64,000 bases of DNA from assembly GCF_027942865.1 (NCBI RefSeq), contig NC_134526.1:9270284-9334283 (forward strand). Reading direction: 5' to 3'. The position numbers were made by a program, and so were the translations under genes. Shown here one piece after another: positions 53,101-62,366 of this stretch (position 1 is its first letter; each line of letters opens with the position of its first letter). The notes beneath the pieces are model-generated. The model did no database searches. It was not told where the DNA came from and saw only the letters and a program-made list of their open reading frames with translations. Source of the stretch: Odontesthes bonariensis (lineage: Eukaryota > Chordata > Actinopteri > Atheriniformes > Atherinopsidae).

Positions 53101-55662
53101 AACCCAGGCCTGTCAGGGCCAGGGGAGACCACTGAAAGAAGCCCCCTGAAATGGCCACGGTCCTCGGATGGCTGGACAGGCAGAGCACAGCAAGAGGCAA
53201 CCAGTGGGACTGGAGGTCTAATTAAAAACACAGCGCCTTTCCAGCAGCTGTGGCCCGGCCCAAAATGGAATCACACAGTACAGTCGGAAGAGGGGGAGCA
53301 AAGATAGTCGCAGACCGGGAGATACAATGCTATTGGAACATGACATAAAATTGTGTTTGTTTTTCAAAGGGAAAAAGCTCTACTGAACTTTCAAAACTCA
53401 GTCATTTTACACACAAGGCTTGCACAAAGTGCTTCCAGTTCAGTCAGATGCAGCTAAACGTGCAACTTGTCATTTATCCAGATCCTTCTTACCATAACAG
53501 GCCTTTGAATCCTCTCAGTCCTCTCCATACCTCGTTTGCCACGCTTGCCGCACCACGGCGAACCAAGGGGGCAACGCCAGACTCCACGGACAGAGTTTCC
53601 ACTATATGTGTGTGTTTGTGTGCGTGTGATATCTGCCTGTCAGATTAACAAGTGCATGTGTGTGTTTGTGGGTGTGTGTGTGTGTGTGTGGTGTGTGTGA
53701 GAAGATGGAAAGCCAGAAAAGAGCGCTGTATGTCTGGAACTAAGAGAGCGCTCTCTTAACCTCCTACCACTTCACACACGCCCACCCCCCACCTTCACAA
53801 CCCAGAGGAACGTGAACCTTGTGAAGAGGAAGGGAGCTCGAGCTGGCTGGGGGTCAGGTTGCAGGACTTGTGCTACATGTGCAAACTGGGGAAATATATT
53901 TAGCCTTGGCTGGGCAGAAACAGGGACGTGAACACACTGAGACCCAGAAGGAGGCTTGGTATGCAGCCGTCAGCCATTCAATGCCCCAGCTGACGTGGGA
54001 GAGGACTGGGCAGTGCCCAGGGAAACCCCCTCCCCTCTTTTTGCTCCATTCTCCCTGTCAGTCCTGATCTCATTCTTCACAACATCTCTGTCTTTTTGTC
54101 TATTTACCGGATAAAGGAATGAGACGAGGGATTAATATAGAACTAGGGAAGAGAGAGAAAGGAGGGTGAGTCAATGGTTCATTGCTGCAGTAGCGAATTG
54201 AGGACATGAAGAACAACGGTCTGGATGTTACACTTTGAAGCAGCGAGGGCTTCTTCTTTGAAGTACCTGTCGAATATCGCAGCTAAAAATCAATTACCCA
54301 ATACGATTAGCCTCCAATATTTCTGGAACACATTACTTGATTTCATCTATGTAATTGCAGTAAGATATACTTTGGAAATGACCCTGCCGTCTCGAATCAC
54401 GACACTAAAAGAGAGCAGTCTACAAGCAGATAATTGTGGCTCGAAGGGGAATAGTGGCAGTGGTAGAGGGAGTCCAACCTTTCCACTAGAGGGCGACTTC
54501 TAACTAATGGCAGCGGCTTACCTGGTCATAGCCCCTTCCACCTCGTCATTCCTTGTCTTTGTAGTATGTGACAACATAATCAGCTGGGGAATGAGAAAAA
54601 AATAGTGTGCTGCCAACAGATCCCAAGTTGGCTCCTTGACCTGCCAGATGAACAATGTGGACTATAGGGACTCAGAGTTTAAACCCTAAAAATATTTCCT
54701 ATATGGCTGCCAGGACTTCTTTATGAGGGGAATGAGCGGCTCCGGGTCTTCTAATAGTTGATACAGGTTAAATCAGTATATCCGTTTCCAAACAAAAATT
54801 ATTTTCCAGCAGGATATCTAACAAATGCAAGAAGCTTTAGTTTCACATTAGGCTCTAAACCTTCCACACCATGTCAATTACTCTTCATAATGTTCATTCA
54901 ATATCTGTTTGGCAGTTAAAGCCCTGAGTATTAAGATGTCACAGTGGGGAGATGACAGAAAATGAAGGTAGAGAAACATGATGATCACCATGTTTGTAAT
55001 GCAGATGGTAAATGATAGCAGCATCCTTTTTTTTTACCCGTGTTTCCCACTTCCCGCTAAAGTTTTGAACAGACTATTAGTATTATTGTGTTTCAGTCTC
55101 TTTGCAGAGGAGGATAAAGTTCATCTTAGCCTTCAGGCCCCCTGAAGGACTCTCTGTGTGGACCTCAACCTTCAGAGGATCTATCAGTATCTGCTACACA
55201 TTTATCATTAAAAAACACCCTCTGATTTGATTAGCGATATTACTTCAGTAGATTATTGGTTATTTCTAACTGGTTTGATGATTGCATGCATGTTTTCTGG
55301 CTGTTAATGATATGTATATACTGAAAGAAAATGACAACTTTACTTAATCCTGCTGAAACAACAGGAAACATGCTATCTGGTTGACACCGCTGCAGCAGAC
55401 AGCCTGTTTTCGCGCTCCTGAAGACAGAGTGTGTATTTGTTGAACTTGACACACAAACTACACAGGACGCACCCACACACACACACACTCACACACACAC
55501 ACCCACACATGAGCAAACACAAACCCATAGAAACATCCTCTGCTTCGTCTCTCCATCCCACTGTGCCTGCACACAGGGGGAGAGTCAGTAGCCTGGTTGC
55601 CATGGAAACCAGGCCGAGTGTACCAGCCGGCTCTACTGTTGGTTGATTGTGGCTCTCATGCA

Positions 55663-55720
<58 letters not shown>

Positions 55721-58565
55721 TGTGTGTCCAATGAACGAGTGTGCGCTTGCGTAGGCGTGTGTGAGACTGTAAAGCCTATACAGGGCTCCGCTTTCAGCTG
55801 TTCCGCCAATATCGGCTACATGTACAAAAACCTATACGACGCCTGTAGGCTTCTCTTTCTGTTCAGTTTTAAAATGGTTTCTATGAACACGTGAAAAGAC
55901 TCCATCCAATTTCAAATCTCTGACCCTCCCACTGCCAGCATTAATGAGTAAAATGATGGGCAAAAACATGGGACTTGTGAGCATATTTCCCTCTCGCAAC
56001 AGGTGACGTGGCCCTCATACAGCGGGAAAGATTAAGACTTCTGCCTTCCTGTGGGCTGCAGTGCACGTGGCTCTTCTCCACCCTGAGTTAATAAAGGAAA
56101 AGGCAGTGGGATGGGGGATATATGCCGGCGAGAACGCAGCTAACCTTTAGAAACCACAGGAGAGTTCAGATCCCTGAGTCTACCAACAGTGATGGGATTT
56201 TTTTTTTCGATGCAACACCAGTACTGAACAAGTAAATGTCATTCAGCACGGGGCACATCATTTCCTCTCACAAATGAAGAGGTCAGGTGGAAAAGGGGGG
56301 CTTGTTTAGCTGCGACACAGCGTGGATTTGAGAAATGTCATGTCCAGACAAGGACTGCTGCGGGGGTCATATGTGTGTCATGCCTGAAACCAACCTCCTC
56401 TTCACCCATCCTTAGGAGGAAAATTAAGCTCTGCTGCTGAGCAGATTGCAGATTTACAGATTTACTGAACACATCGATCAACAGAGTCAATACATCTACA
56501 GGTTGGGAGGGGTCAAGGTCAGAGGGGATCCCTGAAGGGTGAATCTAACACCTGGGGAATGTTGGTTTATCATCAGCCCTGGATGAGTTTCTGCTGATGT
56601 CTCACAGTTCCAGCTGTTACGATGAATTTGTGTAATTGCAGTTTAAGAGTTTCATTGTTATCTTGACTGCTGTTATCAAAGTATTTCGTCTGTGAGGGGC
56701 CTGTGTTTCACACAGATGAAGAGAGGAAGATCTGTCTAATTTAAAGACAACAAAATAAAGGGTTTTTGGGCACTTAGATGATCTAATAGCAGACAATCTG
56801 AAGGGAAAACTGACTGGGTAATCACAGTGACAACAGAAAATGCCACCAGTGCAGTAAAAATGAACCTCTGTGACACTTTCTGAGATATGTATCTTGCACT
56901 TATCGAAGGCGCAAGTTTATTTTTTGAAGACTGCCTTTGTTTGGAATTATCCCCTTTTGGGGTGAGCTTGGCGCTATATAAATAAAAAAATGAACTGAAT
57001 TGAATTGAATTGTGGGATTTCACTGTCAATCCAGCTAATGTTGGTAGTTATGCAGAAACAAAGCCCACAGCTTGGTTGAATCTGCAGTGACTGAAATGTT
57101 TAGAATGACACTGAATTTGGTTTTAGCTTGTAAGAGTAACACTGTGTGGGTGAGAAAGAATCAATCATCTACAGTTTCACAAATAAATGTTCTGACATGT
57201 TTGTTGTTGCTTTGCTGCAATAATGATTCAGAATGAAATGAAAATAAGTCTGAAAGAAAATAAAAAAAACTTGTAGATCCCTACCCGTCCCTCTCTGCTG
57301 TGCTTCAGCTCTGCCTCCAAAGCCCTTCACTGCAGAGGAGGCTGTTATGCACTCACTAACTAGTAACTATAGCAACTGTAGTGGTGGCAGTTGTTAGACA
57401 CTCTTCTGGTAATTCATGGTGGATTCTTGCAAATGGAATTAGGAGCACAAAGAGGAGCCAGAAGAACCAGATTTGTTCTTTTCTTATTGTCTCGTGTTGT
57501 ACTGTCAGCGGATGGTGATAGTTTCAGCAAATATGACAAAAGGTTTTTGTTATTCAAGAGACCAAGATTCAGGAGAGTTAAAGTGTCATAAAACTACTTA
57601 TTATAATTGGATTGAATGGTAAGCATGCCAAAATATAGAGCTACTGATAAATGGGGCAGCTTTGTTGGTAAAATAGTCATCTTTCAACTGGAAGGTGTGT
57701 GCAGCTGTGTATATGTGTGTGATATGTATGATAATACATCTGTGTGAATGAAATATGCATGTAAAGTGCTTTGTAGAGCCTGGATGAGGTGTTATATGAG
57801 TATGTGCCGTTTATATAAGGCAGAAAGTATCACATTTTCATGTTTAAGAAGCAAAAAATAGTAAATCCTTGACAAATGACTTAACCCGTCATTCAGCCCC
57901 GATGCAACACACGCTTGCTTCTACCCTATCAGCCTTCGATGACGTGAATGTTGCATTGTGGTTCAAGACATTTTCAAGATGTTTTTTTCTTTAGACATTG
58001 AAAAACCAAAGGGGCAAAGACCATTTGAAATGAAAGCTGAATGCCTAGTCTTGAACTATTTTTCATTTTATGTTTCTAGTTTCTTCAGAGGCTGAGAAAT
58101 AAAAGGCTTTCATGGACAATGTCGAGGTTCCTAGAGAACCTTCAGGTTTTATAAAGCTTTTTAAAACAAATAAGTAAATTAGGCAAAGGCCTTAAAATGA
58201 AAACGGCTGATAATCTTCTGGATTTATTAAAAGACTAATAATTAAAATTTTACTTCTTGTCTGAAAATTGAATTAATTACTCATAAAAAAAAAACAGCTG
58301 CAAAGACATAAAAGTAATGTACAGTATTCATATGTTAAGCAAAGCCACCGACTTACTGGCATTAAAAGTCCTCACTTTAATTAAATGAAAGCATTCATCA
58401 TTAAATAAGACGAGAGGAAAGCTGACATTGGGTGCCCTGATTAGCAGTCTGAGAGAAGGATTAAGTATGAAATGTTACCTGTCGGACAAAGCTGTTTGAG
58501 GTTGTGTCAGAGGAGGTGCTTCCATCTGAACGCTTAAATCGGCTCTTCCTCTTGGCGTACTTTCC
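31555..58565 (-). CDS. cacnb1: Voltage-gated calcium channel beta-1 subunit (5' end beyond the window)
   Basis: Cytoplasmic auxiliary subunit that binds the alpha-1 interaction domain, drives channel trafficking and tunes gating; in skeletal muscle it is required for excitation-contraction coupling. Twelve constitutive exons plus one of two alternative exons join in phase: 642 codons with 7A, 595 with 7B, including the stop. The first 30 or so residues are missing. Visible in order: [37 protein letters not shown]3 core ([34 protein letters not shown]); HOOK; guanylate-kinase-like domain ([68 protein letters not shown]); C-terminal tail with a Gln run, [20 protein letters not shown] and the end GRDVYIR. 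The tail motif and the C-terminal YIR are those of beta-1, which separates it from beta-2, -3 and -4. Confidence 0.95.
31971..31997. repeat. CTG/CAG trinucleotide run (nine Gln codons)
   Basis: In the cacnb1 last exon; reads as Gln on the coding strand. A mixture of CAG and CAA codons. Confidence 0.95.
32101..33478 (-). other. cacnb1: cacnb1 last intron
   Basis: 1.4 kb, AT-rich. No transposon or nested gene recognised. Confidence 0.6.
33479..33664 (-). CDS. cacnb1: cacnb1 exon (end of guanylate-kinase-like domain)
   Basis: 186 bp. [20 protein letters not shown], then [20 protein letters not shown] and PVSNLQ; donor GTACAG. Confidence 0.96.
33766..33861 (-). CDS. cacnb1: cacnb1 exon ([12 protein letters not shown])
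   Basis: 96 bp, 32 codons. [20 protein letters not shown] then [12 protein letters not shown]; donor GTGAGT. Confidence 0.96.
34344..35017. mobile_element. 674-bp TTAA-flanked foldback MITE
   Basis: TTAA at 34344-34347 and 35014-35017. Long inverted arms; termini GGATAGTTCGCCTCTTTTGA and its complement AAAGAGGCGAACTATCC. CAGGACGCAGC and CAAAACAATATGCGTTC also recur inverted inside. No coding capacity. Confidence 0.85.
35097..35168 (+). tRNA. tRNA-Cys (anticodon GCA)
   Basis: Acceptor stem GGGGGTA with TGCCCCC, A box TAGCTCAGTGGTAGAGCA, anticodon loop CTGCAGA (GCA), T arm TCTGG-TTCAAAT-CCAGA (B box intact), discriminator T. Followed by a TTTTT Pol III terminator at 35170-35174. All stems pair. 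Compared with the copy at 59154 it has T-A in place of C-G in the T stem. Confidence 0.92.
35276..35560 (+). mobile_element. tRNA-derived SINE-like element
   Basis: Head with A-box-like GTGACTCAGTGATCAGAGTG and B-box-like CAGTTCAATTCCC, followed by a body with CCCTTGAGAGCAAGGCAAGG, GCTGCCCACTGCTCCAGTGT and GGGTCAAATCAGAGAGTAAT, a block seen in many fish SINEs. Ends and family not determined. Confidence 0.65.
36158..36309 (-). CDS. cacnb1: cacnb1 exon ([14 protein letters not shown])
   Basis: 152 bp. Starts by completing Ala, then [20 protein letters not shown] to [13 protein letters not shown]; donor GTAAGG. Confidence 0.96.
36310..38497 (-). other. cacnb1: cacnb1 intron
   Basis: 2.2 kb. 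No exon or clear repeat recognised; purine-rich stretches at 37565-37760. Confidence 0.6.
38498..38607 (-). CDS. cacnb1: cacnb1 exon ([15 protein letters not shown])
   Basis: 110 bp. [20 protein letters not shown] and [16 protein letters not shown]; donor GTGAGA. Confidence 0.96.
38695..38753 (-). CDS. cacnb1: cacnb1 exon ([12 protein letters not shown])
   Basis: 59 bp. [19 protein letters not shown] plus two bases of Arg; part of the alpha-1-binding groove. Confidence 0.95.
38829..38909 (-). CDS. cacnb1: cacnb1 exon (guanylate-kinase-like domain start)
   Basis: 81 bp. [20 protein letters not shown] then PSLKGYE; donor GTACGG. Human has Thr where this has the first Met. Confidence 0.95.
38910..41135 (-). 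other. cacnb1: cacnb1 intron downstream of exon 7B
   Basis: 2.2 kb, AT-rich. No gene or transposon recognised. Confidence 0.6.
41136..41155 (-). CDS. cacnb1: cacnb1 alternative exon 7B (20-bp micro-exon)
   Basis: Acceptor GGTGGCCCAG, 20 bp, donor GTGAGT. Completes an Ala codon then KQKQKS, the AKQKQKS of beta-1b and of other beta subunits. Interchangeable in phase with 7A; splicing both 7A and 7B in series would break the frame, so they should be mutually exclusive. Confidence 0.9.
41156..41616 (-). other. cacnb1: Intronic segment between exons 7B and 7A
   Basis: 460 bp separating the two alternative HOOK exons. No repeat recognised; likely to hold splicing signals that choose between them. 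Confidence 0.55.
41617..41777 (-). CDS. cacnb1: cacnb1 alternative exon 7A (long HOOK)
   Basis: 161 bp, same entry (two bases) and exit (phase 0) as 7B. Reads [37 protein letters not shown] at its end. This is the counterpart of the skeletal-muscle beta-1a exon, known from human as an acidic segment ending PFFKK. Confidence 0.9.
41778..42864 (-). other. cacnb1: cacnb1 intron upstream of exon 7A
   Basis: 1.1 kb. Purine-rich (41820-42160). No other feature seen. Confidence 0.6.
42865..42932 (-). CDS. cacnb1: cacnb1 exon (HOOK start)
   Basis: 68 bp from acceptor GTTACAG to donor GTGAGG. Joined in phase it reads [20 protein letters not shown] then PGT. The AG 8 bp further in would break the frame, so the upstream AG was chosen. 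Confidence 0.9.
42933..43264 (-). other. cacnb1: cacnb1 short intron in the SH3/HOOK region
   Basis: About 330 bp; nothing besides splice sites. Confidence 0.6.
43265..43401 (-). CDS. cacnb1: cacnb1 exon (SH3 second part)
   Basis: 137 bp. [20 protein letters not shown], then [20 protein letters not shown] and NRLSS; donor GTAAGC. Confidence 0.96.
43402..44500 (-). other. cacnb1: cacnb1 intron inside the SH3 region
   Basis: 1.1 kb; no repeat or gene recognised. Confidence 0.6.
44501..44623 (-). CDS. cacnb1: cacnb1 exon (SH3 first part)
   Basis: 123 bp, 41 codons. [20 protein letters not shown] through [11 protein letters not shown]. Donor GTTTTA is weak but phase and protein match fix it. 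Confidence 0.95.
44758..44877 (-). CDS. cacnb1: cacnb1 exon ([20 protein letters not shown])
   Basis: 120 bp, 40 codons, acceptor ATTTCAG, donor GTTAGA. Encodes the segment before the SH3 domain, highly conserved among beta subunits. Confidence 0.95.
46625..46740 (+). mobile_element. Possible SINE head fragment
   Basis: GGGGTGGCCGTGGCTCAGGA followed by GACCGAACAGGTC resembles the tRNA-like 5' end of the fish SINE heads; no clear body follows. Confidence 0.35.
47255..47297. repeat. Perfect hairpin, 17-bp arms, 9-nt loop
   Basis: AACCTGCCTGTTACACA, loop TCCGTGGGC, then the exact complement TGTGTAACAGGCAGGTT. Could be an old foldback end or a chance structured RNA. Confidence 0.95.
48030..48745 (+). 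mobile_element. Decayed mariner-type transposase relic
   Basis: On the plus strand, scattered across frames: [10 protein letters not shown] then [10 protein letters not shown] (first catalytic Asp), [10 protein letters not shown], and [18 protein letters not shown] (second Asp). This is the order expected of a Tc1/mariner DDE transposase. Stops and frameshifts throughout; terminal repeats not identified. Confidence 0.8.
49560..49765 (+). mobile_element. tRNA-derived SINE-like element
   Basis: GCAGCGCCCCGGGTTTGATT looks like a tRNA B box, followed by GGGTCTTTATTGCAAGCCAT, TCTCACTGCCCATGTTTCCT and GTGGCAAAATGTCAAA, the order of a widespread fish SINE. Ends in an A-rich stretch. Confidence 0.6.
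53650..53700. repeat. (GT)n-rich microsatellite
   Basis: Interrupted GT repeats. Confidence 0.9.
55474..55512. repeat. (CA)n microsatellite
   Basis: Interrupted CA repeats. Complementary to the GT tract 150 bp downstream. Confidence 0.9.
55664..55718. repeat. (TG)n microsatellite
   Basis: About 27 uninterrupted TG units, followed by further TG-rich sequence. Confidence 0.98.
56955..57012 (+). mobile_element. LINE-type 3' tail
   Basis: GGCGCTATATAAATAAAAAA followed by TGAACTGAATTGAATTGAATTG-type pentamer repeats (TGAAT)n, the usual end of fish L2/CR1-like LINEs. Body missing or too decayed. Confidence 0.65.
57286..57335. repeat. Dispersed repeat, copy B
   Basis: CCCTCTCTGCTGTGCTTCAG then CTCTGCCTCCAAAGCCC, shared with 23230-23262. 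Confidence 0.6.
58479..58565 (-). CDS. cacnb1: cacnb1 first exon in window (N-terminal region)
   Basis: 87 bp, phase 0 both sides, acceptor CCTTTCAG and donor GTAACA. Encodes [19 protein letters not shown] and [10 protein letters not shown], equal to human exon 2 by my recall. The preceding exon is not found in the window. Confidence 0.93.
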
Positions 58566-59153
58566 CTGAAAGGTTGGAGAGCAGGACGGGGGGCGGGGGT
58601 AGGAGGGTTTGGAAAGACAGAGGAAAAACAGAGAATGTTTAATCAGGTTTCTCTACATTATTCTTCTTGACATATTTCTTAGAAAACATCGTTTCCTTGG
58701 AGCATGACTGCTATTAACATTTGGCATAGCATTTGAGAGAGCCTCTGAAGATGATCAAAGCAGTCAGATAGAGCCAGAGATAAAGCAGCAAGAGTCCCAG
58801 ACCACAGAGGAAGTCGACCAGGGAAAATGAGCCCAGTGTGTTCATGAACAGCCTTCATTACTTGTCATTTTTCATGTTCTGATGCAAACTGGGACCTTGT
58901 AATCTGATTGGCAGACCTCAGGCAAATAATGGCCTACTCAGGTTCGGCAGAGGCCACGCATTGCATTATGAGCCCACCCAGCCCACATCGCCATGGTTAC
59001 ACAATGCTGACTAATCACGTTTGTTGGCAATGAGATAGCTGGCTATTTGAGCATGAAAGGAGAGCAGGTGGTGAAAGATAAACACACTACATCAAACGTA
59101 CAGAAGTTGTGCAGGATGGTTAAGATTCACACTCCTGAGCACAGGTACACATG

Positions 59154-59225
59154 GGGGGTATAGCTCAGTGGTAGAGCATTTGACTGCAGATCAAGAGGTC
59201 TCCGGTTCAAATCCGGATGCCCCCT
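59154..59225 (+). tRNA. tRNA-Cys (anticodon GCA), second copy
   Basis: Same structure as the copy at 35097: GGGGGTA with TGCCCCC, anticodon GCA, T arm TCCGG-TTCAAAT-CCGGA, then TTTTT at 59227-59231. The T stem has C-G where the other copy has T-A. Fully paired; plausible as a functional gene. Confidence 0.92.
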
Positions 59226-59340
59226 GTTTTTCAGATGGTGCTCACACCTTAGCAGCACCAGCTGGAGGATTGCATATTAAAGGGCTTATGTGGTGCATGT
59301 TTTATCGTGTTTACACATTTCTAATGTGACTCATGATCAA
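59226..59340 (+). repeat. 3' flank shared with the other tRNA-Cys
   Basis: CAGATGGTGCTCACACCTTA, GCAGCACCAGCTGG and TTAAAGGGCTT occur in the same order after both tRNAs (35175-35300). Similarity begins at the first tRNA base and continues past the Pol III terminator. Confidence 0.85.
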
Positions 59341-60280
59341 ATTCAAGGCATTAAAGCAAATCTGAAAAAGCATATGCACTTAAACAGTGAGGTAACCTTT
59401 AAGTATTCAAAATGATTCATTCAAATATTGGACAGTCTTTCATGTAAACTATCATTCACACTATGAAAAGCAATTAAATTCATCCACTGGCCGCTCATGG
59501 TTTCCTGATTGTAAACCAGTCAGTCCCACATTTTCCTACGCACACATTCACACCAAAGTAAACACTGAGCGACTGTTTTGAAATTGTCCAAATGTCTGTT
59601 TATATAATAGCGATTATTAAACTTGCAGAAGATATCAACTGACAGATTAACAACTGATCCATAATAATTGTCCTCTACTCATAGTCCGACATCAGCGATG
59701 TGCCCAATAACAGTAAATTTGTTCTGGTCACTAGTTTTCAATGATAGAAGTGAATGTGAGATGATTATGTTCATATGCAAAAATAAAGCATGACATCACC
59801 GTTGGCATCTGTCCACCAACATTGCACTGACTGAAAAAGATGCTGTGGAATTTTTTTAAATGTTCTGTGAACTGATGACACTAGAAAGTTTCAATACAAG
59901 CTGGTTTGTGTCTGTATACATTAAATATTTAAAAAATGTGATGGTGTTAAAGAAAAATTCATAACTTTTACCAGCATGGTTTTTGGGTAATTTAGATCAC
60001 ATGCATCAACATTTACTGTGTTGTGACTCTCATCAGATAGAAGACTTTACTTGTTAACCAGATGCTGATAAGCATTCAAGTTATTACCTGTTTTCATTAG
60101 TTTTTAACAGCAAGTTAGGACACCAGGGAGAGATCATCTACCAGTCTGGATATTCAGGTCTCTGCTAAGTCCATGCAGACTGAATGATGTTGCAGCACAG
60201 CTGCAATGATGAAAAGAGAAGAAGGACACAAGCCCCCATTGGCTTAAAGTTGGCTTTAAGGGGGAAGGGGGGGGGGGGGT

Positions 60281-60854
60281 CATATTCCTTAGCCTGACTA
60301 CATCATACTCACGATTCTAGTCAGAATGTGAGTCTGATACCGCTCGATAGAGTTTTGAGTATGGGGCGTGTTTCAACCGAACCAGGAGAAAAAATGCCTC
60401 TTCGCTCAATTGGATAGACCTACAACCAATCAGAGCAACGTAGTATGTGACGTAGATTAAGCGACACACACTTGTTGTAGGAAGGACGGCAAAAACATCT
60501 TTTCTATCGATAAAAGCCTTTATCGCGTTCCTCTGTTCGTCTTTCAAAATGAATGCAATGTGGAGATCCTGTAGAACAGACTCGATGGCAGAATCTACAC
60601 ACCCTAGCTCTCCAGCGGCAGCCATGTTTGTTTCAAACGAAGTCAAACTAAGCGCTCTTTAGTGACGTAGTCGATAATGTCCCTGTTGATCATCTGTCCA
60701 TCATCGTATAAAGCCCGCCCTGGCAATCTGATTGGGTCGACTGATTCTATGTCGGGCATAATGATTTCCCAACTGAGCAGAGCCAGACCGAACTTCCCGA
60801 CCAAATATTTTATGGGCGGGGCTAAGTTCGGCTGGCACCCAGGCTACATATTCC
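60281..60854 (-). mobile_element. 558-bp element with 8-bp direct repeats and a helicase-like fragment
   Basis: Direct repeats CATATTCC at 60281-60288 and 60847-60854 bracket an element that begins TTAGCCTGACTACATC and ends GGCACCCAGGCTA, so a TAGCCTG terminal inverted repeat. Eight-bp duplications are typical of hAT and P-type transposons. The minus strand from 60646 encodes an open frame (see separate entry). Confidence 0.75.
60317..60646 (-). pseudogene. Fragment resembling the N-terminus of a RecQ-type helicase
   Basis: 109 codons from the ATG at 60646. Residues about 8-57 (MAAAGELGCVDSAIESVLQD, then LKDEQRNAIKAFIDRKDVFA and VLPT) look like the region leading into the Walker A loop of RecQ-like helicases (usually VLPTGxGKS). 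Here the frame reads VLPTTSVCRL, so the loop is lost at that exact point and the rest matches nothing I know. Likely a captured or residual piece of an autonomous element's gene. The family call is from recall. Confidence 0.5.
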
Positions 60855-61244
60855 CATCACTTCTAATCGAAAAAGGAGCATTTATGTCCCTGTAACTGTT
60901 CCAAATATCTCCTCTTTTAATCACTAGTTTATCAGTTCACCTGCCTCACTTCCTACTTGTATCCATGCTGCTGCCTGAGTTTTGTTTTTTACTTTTGAAG
61001 TCATGAGGTCGTATGTTCATTTAAGTTCTGCTGTGTCTCTATTTTATTTACTAAGTTCCCCTTTGTTTCTCCCACCAACCTGTCTCTGTGTCTCAAAATC
61101 CCAAATCCTCCCCATGGCCTTACCCTTCCATTGTGTAGAGGTAAGGTGCCTCTTTTCTTTTAGGGATGAAGAAGTAGTGGTCAAGTAGCCCTACAAATAA
61201 AGCATTAGGGGTAATTTGGATGGTTTGATGAATCTGAGCGAGTG

Positions 61245-62366
61245 GCCATGACTTGTGGAGTAGGGGTCAATTCTTGAACCTCTTCTGTTTAACTTGTATA
61301 TGCTCCCTTTGGGCCAGATATTGCAGAACTTTAACATCAATTATCACAGTTATGCAGACGATACACAACTTTATGTGTCTATGTCACCAGACGACTGCAG
61401 CCCAGCAGACGTACTGTGTCAGTGCCTGAAGGAAATAAACACCTGGATGAGAGAGAATTTTCTACAATTAAATGAAGACAAAACTGAGATCATTCTGTTT
61501 GGTAGCAAAGAGACGAGGGTCAGCGTTGGTAAATATCTTGAGACTCGGGACCTTACAATCACTGACCAAGTTCGTCACCTCAGAGTGTTGATAGACTCAG
61601 ATCTGACTTTCAGCAGCCACATCAAAGCTATCACCAAGGCAGCTTTTTACCATCTCAGAAACATCAACAGAATTAAAGGGTGTCTCTCCCAAAAAGACCA
61701 GGAGAAACTCATCCATGCATTCATCTCCAATAACTGGACTTCCCAAAAAGAGCATTAAACATCTGCAGCTCATCCAGAACGGTGCTGCTGGAGTTTTAAC
61801 CCGGACTAAGAGATCTGAACACATCACACCAGTTTTAATATCTTTACACTGGCTTCCAGTCAGTCACAGAATAGATTTTAAAAGCCTGCTGATGGTTTAC
61901 AAATCCCAGAACGGTTTAGGCCCAAAATACATCTGTGATATGTTCAGAGAATATAAACCCAGCAGAGCACTTAGATCCAAGGACTCAGGCCAGCTGGTCC
62001 AGTCCAGAGTCCAGACTAAACATGGAGAAGCAGCATTTAGCTGTTATGCTGCCAACAAGTGGAACAAACTGCCAGTGGAGATTAAACTTTCACCAAATGT
62101 AGACATTTTTAAATCCAGGTTAAAAACATTTCGTTTCTCATGTGTCTATGCATGAAATCTGCACGATATATTTTAACTTATCTAGACTGTTGCTTGTTTT
62201 TAATCATTTTAATTCATTTTAATTATTTTATTTGTTTCTCCTTATGTTCTTTAATGTATTTTTAATGCTTCTTCCACTCCCCGCTGTAATGCCTTTATTT
62301 TATGTAAAACACTTTTAATTGTTTTGTACATGAAATGCGCCATACAAGTAAACTTGACTTGACTTA
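61245..62366 (+). mobile_element. 5'-truncated L2-like LINE (reverse transcriptase C-terminal part and 3' tail)
   Basis: The plus strand reads GSILEPLLFNLYMLPLG, then SYADDTQLYVS (the YADD active-site block), FLQLNEDKTEIILFG, then after a frameshift HLQLIQNGAAGVLTRTKRSE, HITPVLISLHWLPVSHRIDF and WNKLPVEIK. The order matches L2/Rex1-type non-LTR elements. A deletion and frame change near 61725 and the missing 5' part make it dead. The 3' end CTTGACTTGACTT is the usual pentamer tail. Confidence 0.88.

Larger units (their letters stand above)
44878..58478 (-). other. cacnb1: cacnb1 large 5' intron
   Basis: 13.6 kb. Contains a SINE-like head (46625-46740), a perfect hairpin (47255-47297), a mariner relic (48030-48745), a SINE-like element (49560-49765), GT/CA microsatellites, a LINE-type 3' tail (56955-57012) and a dispersed repeat (57286-57335). 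No coding exon found in it. Confidence 0.6.

Noticed and set aside
55643..55894. Frame rich in Val/Cys over the TG repeat
   Set aside because: Translation of a microsatellite.
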